Shown here one piece after another: positions 55,642-63,972 of a DNA stretch of 64,000 nt. Numbering within the stretch: position 1 is the first letter of the stretch; each line of letters opens with the position of its first letter. Origin of the DNA: a beta proteobacterium AAP65 (GTDB lineage: Bacteria; Pseudomonadota; Gammaproteobacteria; Burkholderiales; Burkholderiaceae_C); NCBI GenBank assembly GCA_001295865.1, contig LJHW01000024.1, positions 1 through 64,000 on the forward strand. The letters run 5' to 3'. The notes under the pieces are model-generated. The model was given only the letters and a program-made list of their open reading frames with translations, ran no database searches and was not told the DNA's origin. The position numbers and the translations under genes were made by a program.

Positions 55642-57171
55642 ATGCACAACGATCACCCCGATGCCGCGGCTGCGGCAGGCCCCTTGCCTCACCTGCCGGC
55701 GCCGGAACGCCGCGCTGCGCTGCTGCGCCTGGCGGCCTGGAGCAGTCTGGGGCTGACCGGGCAGATGTCAGCCTGCGGCGGCGGCAGTGGCAGCGGTGCC
55801 GGGCCCACGCCAGCACCGGCGGTTGCCGCGCCTGCGCCGCCGCCGCCCGTTTCGCCGGCCCCGCCGCCAGCCCTGGCCACGGTGCAGCGCCTGAAGACCG
55901 CGTTGCTCAGGCCGGCCCTGCAGGCCGCAGCGGGCGGCTACACGGTCACGCAGGGGCCGGGCAACGATGCCGGCTCGGCCTTCGGCAGCGCCGCGCGCTT
56001 CCTGCCGGCCTTCAGCAACAGCAATACCGCCAGCCTGGCCGACGCCGGCGATGTCTGGGGACACCGGCGCGAGACCTGGACGGCACCGGCCCCGGGTGTG
56101 GCCCGGATCTCGGGGGTCAACGTTTTCCCCGTGCAGCGTGTGCATCCAGCCGCCACGCTCGCCAGCGAAGGGGTGTGCGCGCTGCACTTCCGGCTGCAGG
56201 GGCAAGCCTTCGAAGTGCTGATGGCCGGTATCGCGGTCAACCTGACGGTGGTGGTCGACGGCGCGCTGCTCACCGGCGGCTGGTTCGACCGCAGTTGGGG
56301 GCCCGCCGGGGCAGGCACAGGCCTCACGGCACCGAATGCCATGCTGCGTTTCGACCTGGGCAGCCGGGCCACGCGCGAGATCTCGGTCTACGCCCGCAGT
56401 TCGCAAGGCCCCTGCGCGCTGGTCGTCGATGCACAGGACACCCTCTTGCCCTGGGACCGCAGCGCCGAGGCCGCCATGGGCGCCATGGCCGATTCCTACG
56501 GAGGCGCACCGGGCCAGGTGTTCAGCACGGGCGGTCCGCTGTGGGAGGCCGCCGCGCGCCTGGGCATCGCGCACATCGACATCAATGCCATCGGCGGCAC
56601 CGGCTACGCGCCGAACTCGGTGCCCGGCCGCGGCAACCCGGGCGATGCCTTCGAGGCCCGCCTGCCCAGCTGCGTGCGCGCGTTGCCCGACCTCTTCATC
56701 ACTGCCGGCGGCATCAACGACAACAACTCGCAGGCCCTGTTCCCCTATGCCAGTGCCCAGGCGGCCCGCGACGGCTTCGAGGCTGCCGTGCGCAGCTACT
56801 ACCGCGCGCTGCGCAACGCCCTGCCGCAAGCGGTGCTGGTAGGTCTGGGGCCCTGGGCACCGCGCGAATCGGTGCCCCCCGTGGCGACCGCCCTGGCCAA
56901 GGCCGAGGCCGTGCGCAACGCGCTTTCCGAGGTGGGCGGACCCTGGATCTTTCTCGACAACCTGCGCGGCGGCTGGACCAGCAGCGCGGGCGCCGGCAGC
57001 GCCGGCGGCGGCCCCTGGCAGACCGGTACGGGCACCGTGGCCGCGCCCACCGGCCAAGGCAACGGCGACCTCTACATCAGCGCCGACGGCACCCACCCGA
57101 CCACGGCAGGGGTGGTGCACCTGGGTGCACAGATCGCCGACGGCGTTCGCGCCGCTCTGGCAACGCTCTAG
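55642..57171 (+). CDS. SGNH/GDSL-type hydrolase, probable lipoprotein
   Basis: A 509-residue exported protein. The N-terminus has a basic stretch, a short hydrophobic segment and a possible lipobox (QMSACGGG), then a Pro/Ala-rich linker. SGNH features are Ser285 in ADSYGG (block I), AGGINDN (Gly356-Asn359, block III) and DGTHP (Asp482/His485, block V). It probably removes acyl groups from a polysaccharide, so it could de-acetylate the EPS modified by the WcaF-like enzyme; that link is inferred. No strong ribosome-binding site precedes the ATG. Confidence 0.82.
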   Translation: MHNDHPDAAAAAGPLPHLPAPERRAALLRLAAWSSLGLTGQMSACGGGSGSGAGPTPAPAVAAPAPPPPVSPAPPPALATVQRLKTALLRPALQAAAGGYTVTQGPGNDAGSAFGSAARFLPAFSNSNTASLADAGDVWGHRRETWTAPAPGVARISGVNVFPVQRVHPAATLASEGVCALHFRLQGQAFEVLMAGIAVNLTVVVDGALLTGGWFDRSWGPAGAGTGLTAPNAMLRFDLGSRATREISVYARSSQGPCALVVDAQDTLLPWDRSAEAAMGAMADSYGGAPGQVFSTGGPLWEAAARLGIAHIDINAIGGTGYAPNSVPGRGNPGDAFEARLPSCVRALPDLFITAGGINDNNSQALFPYASAQAARDGFEAAVRSYYRALRNALPQAVLVGLGPWAPRESVPPVATALAKAEAVRNALSEVGGPWIFLDNLRGGWTSSAGAGSAGGGPWQTGTGTVAAPTGQGNGDLYISADGTHPTTAGVVHLGAQIADGVRAALATL

Positions 57172-57184
57172 CCCGCGTGCTGGC

Positions 57185-58285
57185 CTACGGGGCCGTGGCC
57201 CCGTCGTGCAGCAAGGCCGCCAGCACCTGCGCCTGGTGTTCGGCCTGGTGCGGGTGATACCAGGCCAGGGCCTGTGCAGCCACGGCTTGCCAGTCGTCCG
57301 GATGGGCCAGACACGGCCTGCGCAGGACTGGCGTGGCCCCGGGCCGCTGGCCCGGCGCATCGACGAGGCTGAGGTAATGCTGGCCCGCCCGCAGGCCATC
57401 GGCATCGTGATCGTGAACGCGGGTGTTGAGCACGGGCACGCCATGGGCCGCCAGGGCCGCGAAAACGCTGCTCTTGGCCAGCAGGGACGCGGGGTAGTCG
57501 ATCAGGCCCACGTGCACGCGCCGCAGCAGGGCGTGCAAGGCCGGGGCCTCCAGGCGGCCGAGGTACTGCACCGGCAGGCCTGCGGGCACTGCCGCAGGGC
57601 CGCCCGGGCCCACCTCCAGCAGCCGCTCGACACCGTGCCAGCGCAGTGCACCAGCCAGTGCGACCGTGGTGCGCAGCGCGCGGGCGCGTGTCAAGGCCGC
57701 GCCGAAGACCACCGCCACCGGCTCGCGGGCGGTTTGCAGCGGCTCGGCAGCCGGCGGCTCGGGTTCGCCAATTGCCGAAAACACCGGCAACACATGCACC
57801 TGACCGGCCAGGCGCTCGTGCGCCTGGAGCAGCCAGGCCGCATGCGCCTGCGCATTGGTGCAGACGCCGTCGGACATGCGGGCGAGCTGCAGGCCCAGGC
57901 GGCTCTGCAGGCCCGACAACCAGAAAGCCGAACTCCAGGGCGGCCCGTCGGCGTAGCTCTCGTGGAAGTAGCTCACCAGGCGCAGGCCTGCGCGCCACTG
58001 TTGGCGCAGATCGCGCAGCTGCCGCAGCAGCGACAGCGGCAGACCGCGGCGCTGGTAGCCATAACCCGAGTAGTGCAACAGCACGGCGGCAGGCGCGTGC
58101 GCCAGGCCTGCGGGTCGCAGGCTGCGGGGCAGCCCCTGGGCCGGATCCAGGGCGTGGATCTCGCAGGCCAGGCCCCGGCGGCGCCAGCACTGCTGCAGCA
58201 CCTCCGCAAAGTCCCGCACGCCGCCCGGCCCCGCGGGCACCAGCTGCATCAGCACGGGCGGCATGCCGGCTTCCAGGGTTCGCAT
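57185..58285 (-). CDS. Glycosyltransferase-like protein
   Basis: A 366-residue protein with GT-B-like features: LRLVSYFHESYADGPPWSSA, FWLSGLQSRLGLQLARMSDG and VHVGLIDYPASLLAKSSVFA with AALAAHGVPVLN, a donor-domain pattern of EPS glycosyltransferases. The classic E-x7-E is not obvious. I chose the ATG at 58285, 10 bases after the upstream stop and next to CAGGTG; an ATG at 58264 after GGAAG is the alternative. A longer open frame upstream is the shadow of the lipoprotein gene. Last gene of the RHH-VPLPA operon. An 8-bp inverted repeat (57187-57204) lies at its 3' end. Confidence 0.75.
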   Translation of the reverse strand: MRTLEAGMPPVLMQLVPAGPGGVRDFAEVLQQCWRRRGLACEIHALDPAQGLPRSLRPAGLAHAPAAVLLHYSGYGYQRRGLPLSLLRQLRDLRQQWRAGLRLVSYFHESYADGPPWSSAFWLSGLQSRLGLQLARMSDGVCTNAQAHAAWLLQAHERLAGQVHVLPVFSAIGEPEPPAAEPLQTAREPVAVVFGAALTRARALRTTVALAGALRWHGVERLLEVGPGGPAAVPAGLPVQYLGRLEAPALHALLRRVHVGLIDYPASLLAKSSVFAALAAHGVPVLNTRVHDHDADGLRAGQHYLSLVDAPGQRPGATPVLRRPCLAHPDDWQAVAAQALAWYHPHQAEHQAQVLAALLHDGATAP

Positions 58286-58295
58286 CACCTGGCGA

Positions 58296-59903
58296 TCAGG
58301 GCTGGCGCGTCGTGTAGCGCAGGCTGTTGGCCGCCGCCGGGTCGAAGCTGAAGATGCGCGCGCCACTGGCCTGCACCACACCGCTGATCGAACGCGCCGC
58401 GAAGCCGCCGGCCGCAGCCGTGGGCCCCGCCAGCGCGTTGGCGAAGACCAGATCGACGCCGAACTCGGCATTGCCCGGCAGCTGGCCCACCCGCGTCGCC
58501 GCCCGCGAGGCGCTGTCGTAGGCGACCAGCGTGGCATCGCCGAAGAGCCGGCTGCCGTAGTTCTCGGCGAACAGGAAGCGGGTGCGCGACTCGCTGCGCC
58601 TGAAGTCGATGCGCCCGGCATCGGCCAGGCCCAGCGAGAAGCCGCCCGTGCCCGTGTACAGCACCGTGCCGCTCTCGTTGACCATCTGCACCGTGTAGAC
58701 CGGGGTGCCGGTGTTCAGCCCGGTGATGCGCCACAGCAGGTGCACATCGGCCCCGCCGGTGATGACGGTGGCGAACTGCGCCGCCGGGTTGCCACTGTCC
58801 AGCGTGGTGGAGGCATTCGGCACCGCCTTGGACAGACGCAGCGTCTGCACGCTGCTGCTGCCCAGCACGGTGGCGTAAAGCACCTCCTGCCCCATCGAGG
58901 CCAGCGTCACCTGGCCGCTGGCACTGGCCAGCGTCGTGGCCGCAGGACTCGCCCGCGACACCCGCTGCACCGTCCAGTTCGGGCTCGCTTCCGTGCCGCC
59001 ATTGCGGAAGGCGAAAAAGTGGGTGGCGTCGTAGCCCACGCCTTGCCAGCCCGTGCCGGCCATGGCAGGGATCGAAGTCTCGGTGACGCGCAGATCGGCA
59101 GCGACCTCGACGACGCTCACGCCGTTCGCAGACTCCACCAGCAAGGTGCGCGGCGCGGCTTGCAGCACCCGCTGCACGGGCTGGGCAGCGGAACGGAAGC
59201 TCACCGCGCCTTGGGCCGTCTCCCACGGCTGCACCTGTGTGGGCTGCAGCCAGGCAGTCGGCGCCAGCGTGCTGCTGTCGCGCAGCACGGCCAGCGGCGC
59301 ATCGGTGCCCAGGGGCGTGAAGACCACGCCCAGCGTCGCGTCCAGCCGCACTTCGCCGCGGCCATCGTCGGCCGTGGCGCACCGGCCGTCCGCACCCGCC
59401 GTGGCGACGATGTAGCGCGACCGTTCTGGGTTCGCGTGGTCGACGGCGTCGATCACGAATCGGCACGCAGACCCCGTGCCCGCCCGGCTCACGCGCGATG
59501 ACGGCGGCTGCCCGTTGGCACGCAAGGGCACCCGGCGCACATCGCCACCGACGATGTAGACCAGGGCGTAGGGCTCCAGCGCGCCAGACTGCTGGGTTGC
59601 GCCGTCGACGCTGCCCGTGGCCACCAGCCGGGCGTCCGTCACCGAGGCACTGGCCGCCTCGATGGGCACCTCGGTGGCGCTGTCCTGCGGGTGCACGAGC
59701 GACAGGGCGTAGCGCAGATCGTCGGTGCGGCCTTCGGCGCGCAGCACCCAGGCGTAGGTGCCACTGCTCGGGGTGGCTGGCGGTGTGACGCCCCCACCGC
59801 CGCCGGACGCCCCACCCCCCCCGCCACCGCAGGCTGTCAGCGCGAGCAGCGCGGCGATCGCGGCGAGGCCGGCTGTTCGAGGCCGTTGCGCAGCGGCGAT
59901 CAT
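58296..59903 (-). CDS. Lipoprotein of unknown function
   Basis: A 535-residue lipoprotein with lipobox LALTAC (Cys25) followed by a Gly-rich linker. The mature part is beta-rich with repeated short motifs (e.g. RTLLVESANGVSVVEVAADL, QEVLYATVLGSSSVQTLRLS), suggestive of a beta-propeller-like fold, but I do not recognise a family. The ATG overlaps the stop of the VPLPA-CTERM gene (ATGA at 59900-59903), so the two are probably translated together and may act together at the surface. Confidence 0.75.
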   Translation of the reverse strand: MIAAAQRPRTAGLAAIAALLALTACGGGGGGASGGGGGVTPPATPSSGTYAWVLRAEGRTDDLRYALSLVHPQDSATEVPIEAASASVTDARLVATGSVDGATQQSGALEPYALVYIVGGDVRRVPLRANGQPPSSRVSRAGTGSACRFVIDAVDHANPERSRYIVATAGADGRCATADDGRGEVRLDATLGVVFTPLGTDAPLAVLRDSSTLAPTAWLQPTQVQPWETAQGAVSFRSAAQPVQRVLQAAPRTLLVESANGVSVVEVAADLRVTETSIPAMAGTGWQGVGYDATHFFAFRNGGTEASPNWTVQRVSRASPAATTLASASGQVTLASMGQEVLYATVLGSSSVQTLRLSKAVPNASTTLDSGNPAAQFATVITGGADVHLLWRITGLNTGTPVYTVQMVNESGTVLYTGTGGFSLGLADAGRIDFRRSESRTRFLFAENYGSRLFGDATLVAYDSASRAATRVGQLPGNAEFGVDLVFANALAGPTAAAGGFAARSISGVVQASGARIFSFDPAAANSLRYTTRQP

Positions 59904-60421
59904 GCCGCGGCCCCCAGATGGACCCTGCGCTTCACGCGCACACCGGTGGTCCCGGCGAGGCCCAGCAGGCCGGCCAGCATCAGCCAGGCAGCCGCAGGCA
60001 GGGGCACAGGCGCGGCCGGGCCCTCGGCCAGCTGCAGCAGCGAGGTGTTGGCCTCGAGGATGACAAATCGCTCGCCGCTCTGCTGGGCGCGCACCGTGGT
60101 GATGAAGGCCCAGAGGCTCAGCGTGGAGGCCGTGGGGCGCGTGCGCGAGCCTATGGCCAGGGCCGTGGCGTCCAGGCGGGCCGCGACGGGCGCGGTGGCC
60201 ACGGCCAGGCGGTAGGCACGCTCGCCCGCAGCGGCCTGCGCACCATCGAGCACGGCCAAAGCCGCGTCGACGCCTTGCGCCGGGGCCGGCGCGCCGGCTG
60301 CATGCAGGTCATCGAGCACCTGCGCCACTGGCTCCAGGGCCGCTTGTGCTGCGCCCGGCAGCAGGCAAGAGACAGACAGGGCCGCTGCCGAGAAGAACAC
60401 GGGGGTGTTGAGAAGGTTCAT
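59900..60421 (-). CDS. VPLPA-CTERM sorted protein
   Basis: A 173-residue exported protein. The signal peptide is MNLLNTPVFFSAAALSVSCL (cleavage near GAAQAA). The body is Ala-rich and partly helical (LEPVAQVLDDLHAAGAPAPA). It ends in a canonical VPLPA sorting tail, VPLPAAAWLMLAGLLGLAGT, then RVKRR. It should be a substrate of the XrtD-type exosortase at 39617. I chose the ATG at 60421 (AAAAGG ~10 bases upstream) over 60457. It is followed by an ATGA overlap with the lipoprotein gene. Confidence 0.85.
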   Translation of the reverse strand: MNLLNTPVFFSAAALSVSCLLPGAAQAALEPVAQVLDDLHAAGAPAPAQGVDAALAVLDGAQAAAGERAYRLAVATAPVAARLDATALAIGSRTRPTASTLSLWAFITTVRAQQSGERFVILEANTSLLQLAEGPAAPVPLPAAAWLMLAGLLGLAGTTGVRVKRRVHLGAAA

Positions 60422-60449
60422 GGATTCGGGCCTTTTCGGTAGGGGTGCG

Positions 60450-60695
60450 TCAGCCATTGCCGCTGGGGGCCAGCGGCGGTGTGGCGGCCAGTGCCGAGGT
60501 CTGCGCTGCGTAGCCGCTCAGGGTCGCCAGGACATTGCGCCGCTGCGGGCTCTGGGTCTCCATCCGGTGCAGCAGGGCCTCCTCCAGCAAGGCGATGGCC
60601 TCCTGGTTGACCGAGCGATGGTTCAACGCAGCTTCGCGGGCAACCAGTTGTTTGATGACCACGGGCACACGCTTGATGAACAGGTCGTCGTTCAA
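60450..60695 (-). CDS. Small ribbon-helix-helix (Arc/FitA-like) DNA-binding protein
   Basis: An 81-residue protein. Residues ~5-40 (FIKRVPVVIKQLVAREAALN, HRSVNQEAIALLEEAL) match the beta-strand plus two helices of Arc-type regulators such as FitA antitoxins. No PIN or other toxin gene is adjacent, so it is more likely a regulator than an antitoxin. It is the first gene of the operon with the VPLPA-CTERM protein (28-base gap) and may control that operon. The C-terminus is Ala/Pro-rich. Confidence 0.75.
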   Translation of the reverse strand: MNDDLFIKRVPVVIKQLVAREAALNHRSVNQEAIALLEEALLHRMETQSPQRRNVLATLSGYAAQTSALAATPPLAPSGNG

Positions 60696-61060
60696 ACCTC
60701 ACTCCTGGGCTGCTGTTGTGGTGCCATTGGAGCGCCGTCTCGTGAACGCCGTGCAGGCCTTGCGTAGCTACTTAGGTCTAGGCCGGCCGCGTCGAACCAC
60801 CAGACCGCAGGTGACCGGCGCAACGCGCCCGGACCACCGAATGTCTGTTTGATGAATCGCACGCGCCGCTGTCACAAAAACTTCTTTCAAGCCTGGAGCG
60901 TGCGCGGTCGATAGCGCACCCATGAAACTTCTCGCCGCGGCTTCACTTTCCTGCGCGCGCCTGTGCTGAGCCCAGGCCCCTCGCTTGTCAGCTTTCGCAG
61001 CCCGGGCAAGCGCCCGCACGCACAAAATACGGTGGGCCAAGTGACCCACGGACCCGACGC
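60696..61060. promoter_or_regulatory. Divergent region between the RHH operon and the EAL-GGDEF gene
   Basis: A 365-base non-coding region. It contains CTTAGG at 60771-60776 and TCTAGG-N8-GTCGAA at 60777-60796, weak matches to the window's intergenic motif. An AT-rich patch with TGTCAC lies near 60860. An imperfect inverted repeat at 61032-61049 (GTGGGCCA-AG-TGACCCAC) lies 11 bases before the EAL gene start, and no Shine-Dalgarno sequence is visible there. No protein frame was credible. Confidence 0.45.
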
Positions 61061-62878
61061 ATGAACGATCTGCTGGCCTACAACACGGGCGACCGCAGCG
61101 GCCCGCTCTCGCGGCTGCTGACAGAGGGCGCACTGTCGATGGTTCACCAGCCCATCGTTTCCTTGACGGGTGGCACCATCCACGCCCACGAAGCGCTGGT
61201 GCGCGGACCGCAGGGCATGCCCCTGCAGGCGCCTGATGCGCTGTTTGCCGCCGCCCGCCGCGAAGGGCTGGTGCAGGACTTTGAAGTGGCCTGCGTCGCG
61301 CGGGCCCTGCGCCAGTGGTCGCAGATGCGGCGGGCGGGCCGGCTCTTCGTGAACATCAGCGCTTCGGCCTTGGTGCGCTGCTTCGACGGCAAGCAAGCCG
61401 CCGAGCTTCGCGCGGCGCTGCTGCACCACGGCATCGACCCGGACCGCCTGGTCTTCGAGATCACGGAACACGAGCATGTCAGCGACATCCCGCGCCTGGC
61501 TCGTGTGGCCGAGCAGGTGCACGCCACGGGCGCGCGTTTTGCGCTCGACGACTTCGGCGACGGCCGCTCCAGCCTGCGCCTGTGGTCGGAACTGGCACCC
61601 GACTACGTGAAGATCGACAAGTACTTCACCGCCGAGATCGCGCACCATGCGCAACGGCTGAAGACCCTGCAGGCCTTGCTGCAGATCGCCGAGACCTTCG
61701 GCTCGGCCCTCATCGCCGAAGGCATCGAGACGGCCGACGACCTGCGTGTGCTGCGCGACCTGGGCGTCAGCTTCGGCCAGGGCTACTTCCTGGGTCGGCC
61801 GGTGCGTCAGCCCGCGGACGCCGTTGACGCGCCCGCGCTGGCGGTGGTGGGCAGCACACGCGTGGCGGTGTTGCCCTCGCTGCGGGTCGCCGCTTCGCCA
61901 GGGCGGGTGAGCCAGGGCCACGTGCTGCGGGCGCAGGGCGTGCCGGCAGAGACCACCTGCGATGAACTCGCGCGCCTCTTCGATGCCAACCCCAGCTGGC
62001 ACGCAGCGGCCTTCGTTGACGACCGGGGCCGCCCCCTCGGCCTGCTGGGACGGCAGGATTTCCTGGACCGCCACGCCAAGCCCTTTTTCAAGGAAATCTA
62101 CGGCCGCAAGCCGAGCCTGACTTTCGCCAACCCGCGGCCCACGATCGTTGACATCGAAGCCGATTTCGACGCCCTGGTGGCCGTGCTGATGAGCCCCGAC
62201 CAGCGCTACCTGACCGAGGGCTTCATCTACGTGCAGAACGGCGTGTACGAAGGCCTCGGCACCGGCCATCAGCTGGTGCGCCAGGTCACTGAAAGCCGTC
62301 TCGAAGCCGCCCGCCATGCCAACCCGCTGACGCTGCTGCCAGGCAACATCCCCATCAGCGAACACATCGACCGCCTCTGCGCAGCCGGCGCGGAGTTCGT
62401 GGCGTGTTATGCCGACCTGTCGAACTTCAAGCCCTTCAATGACTATTACGGCTACTGGCGCGGAGACGAAGCGATCAAGCTGCTGTCGATGAAGATCCAG
62501 AGCCACAGCGACCCGCGCCGCGACTTCGTCGGGCATGTGGGCGGCGACGACTTCGTCATGCTCTTCCAGAGCCACGACTGGGAAGTGCGCTGCGAGCGCA
62601 TCGTGGCCGAGTTCGACGACGCGGTGCGCCTGCTCTACGACGACGAGGCGCGCGCCCGCGGCGGCATCGAGGCTGAAGATCGGCATGGCACGCATCGCTT
62701 CTTTGGCTTCATCAGCCTGTACATGGGGGCCGTGCCCGTCACGCGCGGCGCGGGCCTGCAAAGGGCCTCGCAAATCGCCAACGCCGCTGCGCTGGCCAAA
62801 CAACGGGCCAAACTGAGCGGGCTGGCCGTCTACGTCGAAGCCCACCCCGCGGACGCGCGGAACGCCGTCACCAGCTGA
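61061..62878 (+). CDS. EAL - CBS pair - GGDEF c-di-GMP signalling protein
   Basis: A 605-residue soluble protein. The N-terminal EAL domain (~10-255) keeps the phosphodiesterase residues: EAL at 44-46, NISASAL, EITEHE, DDFGDG, KIDKYF and IAEGIE. A CBS-type region follows (about 270-410; DNPSWHAAAFVDDRG-like). The C-terminal GGDEF domain has GGDDF at residues 494-498 and DLSNFKPFNDYYGYWRGDEA. GGDDF is a degenerate form, so cyclase activity is uncertain. It probably lowers c-di-GMP. EPS loci are often controlled by c-di-GMP, which makes a link to the nearby genes plausible but unproven. Confidence 0.9.
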   Translation: MNDLLAYNTGDRSGPLSRLLTEGALSMVHQPIVSLTGGTIHAHEALVRGPQGMPLQAPDALFAAARREGLVQDFEVACVARALRQWSQMRRAGRLFVNISASALVRCFDGKQAAELRAALLHHGIDPDRLVFEITEHEHVSDIPRLARVAEQVHATGARFALDDFGDGRSSLRLWSELAPDYVKIDKYFTAEIAHHAQRLKTLQALLQIAETFGSALIAEGIETADDLRVLRDLGVSFGQGYFLGRPVRQPADAVDAPALAVVGSTRVAVLPSLRVAASPGRVSQGHVLRAQGVPAETTCDELARLFDANPSWHAAAFVDDRGRPLGLLGRQDFLDRHAKPFFKEIYGRKPSLTFANPRPTIVDIEADFDALVAVLMSPDQRYLTEGFIYVQNGVYEGLGTGHQLVRQVTESRLEAARHANPLTLLPGNIPISEHIDRLCAAGAEFVACYADLSNFKPFNDYYGYWRGDEAIKLLSMKIQSHSDPRRDFVGHVGGDDFVMLFQSHDWEVRCERIVAEFDDAVRLLYDDEARARGGIEAEDRHGTHRFFGFISLYMGAVPVTRGAGLQRASQIANAAALAKQRAKLSGLAVYVEAHPADARNAVTS

Positions 62879-63085
62879 GCGCCGATCAGGCGCGCCGGAC
62901 GGCCAGAACAAGCCCGCAGCGGGCGGTGGCATGCGCGGCCGCATGAGCCGCTTGGCGCTGGACTCCTGACATGCGGAGGTCACCGCGCTGCTCAAGCATG
63001 CGCGGCATGGGTCATGGTGCGTGCACGCCTTTGCGGGCGCGCAGTGCTTGGCCCATCACCCCCTTCACGACTTGAGGAGCCCAGC

Positions 63086-63889
63086 TTGAAACCTTACGTA
63101 CTCCTGTGCGCCGCGCCGCTGTTGCTGGCCGCGATGACGCCGGCGCAGGCGCAGAGCGCCGCCTCTGCCACCCTGTCCTTTTCGGTGGTCGCCGGCAGCG
63201 GCTTCAGCTGGCTCGACGACCCCCTGTCGCCGTCCAGCAGCGTGAGCGAGGCCACGGCCGCCGGCTTCCAGGCCTGGGTGGCCGACGGCATCGGCGGCTT
63301 CGTGCCCCAGTTCGCCACGCCCAGCGACGCTGGCATGACCGAGACCGGCCTTGGCGTGCCGGCCAGCCAGGCCCTGAGCTTCAGCGGCAGCACCTTCAGC
63401 AGCGCCTCGGTGCTGGCCCAGGCCGGCAGCCAGGCAGCCACGCTGCAAGCCACGGGCATCGCCCCGGTGGCGGGCTACACAGCAGCCGGCGCATCGGCCC
63501 GGTCTTACTTCAGCCTGGAAGCCGGCAGCAGCGTCACCTTCCTGGGTGCGCTGAACCTCGGCCTCAGCGGCACCCAGCCCGTGCTGCCCGACAGCTACCT
63601 CACGACCGAACTCTTCAGCTATGCAACCGGCCTGCTTTCGGCAGGGGGCATGAGCGACGGGCGCGAGATCGGCAACGCCGCTTCGGCCTACACGCCGGGC
63701 GCCTACAGCTTCGGCGAAACAGCCTTGCTGAGCATCACCGTGAGCAACACCAGCAACACGGTCTACACGGGCTACCTCGACAGCGCCGTGGGCGTCTACG
63801 CCGTGAGCGCCGTGCCCGAGCCCTCGACGTACGCGCTGCTGCTGGCCGGCGTGCTGGTGGTGGGCTTCGTGGCCCGCCGCCGCGCCTGA
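63086..63889 (+). CDS. PEP-CTERM protein (canonical VPEP tail)
   Basis: A 267-residue exported protein. I chose the TTG start at 63086 because GAGGAG lies 6 bases upstream; the frame's ATG-like start at 63014 would add an unlikely leader. The signal peptide is LKPYVLLCAAPLLLAAMTPA (cleavage near AQAQ). The body is Ser/Ala/Gly-rich and beta-like. It ends with VPEPSTYALLLAGVLVVGFV then ARRRA, the canonical PEP-CTERM sorting tail, which differs from the two VPLPA tails in this window and is usually handled by XrtA-type exosortases. No such enzyme is visible here. Confidence 0.88.
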   Translation: MKPYVLLCAAPLLLAAMTPAQAQSAASATLSFSVVAGSGFSWLDDPLSPSSSVSEATAAGFQAWVADGIGGFVPQFATPSDAGMTETGLGVPASQALSFSGSTFSSASVLAQAGSQAATLQATGIAPVAGYTAAGASARSYFSLEAGSSVTFLGALNLGLSGTQPVLPDSYLTTELFSYATGLLSAGGMSDGREIGNAASAYTPGAYSFGETALLSITVSNTSNTVYTGYLDSAVGVYAVSAVPEPSTYALLLAGVLVVGFVARRRA

Positions 63890-63972
63890 ACCCGACCGCA
63901 AACGCCGACGAATCCTGAACAACCCGGCCTGCGCTGACCTCTCCCGCGCTGGTCCCTACCGGATATCACCCC

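Noticed and set aside
57187-57204. Inverted repeat ACGGGGCC-GT-GGCCCCGT as a terminator
   Set aside because: It lies at the 3' end of the glycosyltransferase coding sequence, has only a 2-base loop and no T run; it may be chance in GC-rich DNA.
60450-60695. Toxin-antitoxin system suggested by the FitA/Arc-like protein
   Set aside because: No PIN-domain or other toxin gene is adjacent; the downstream gene is an exosortase substrate.
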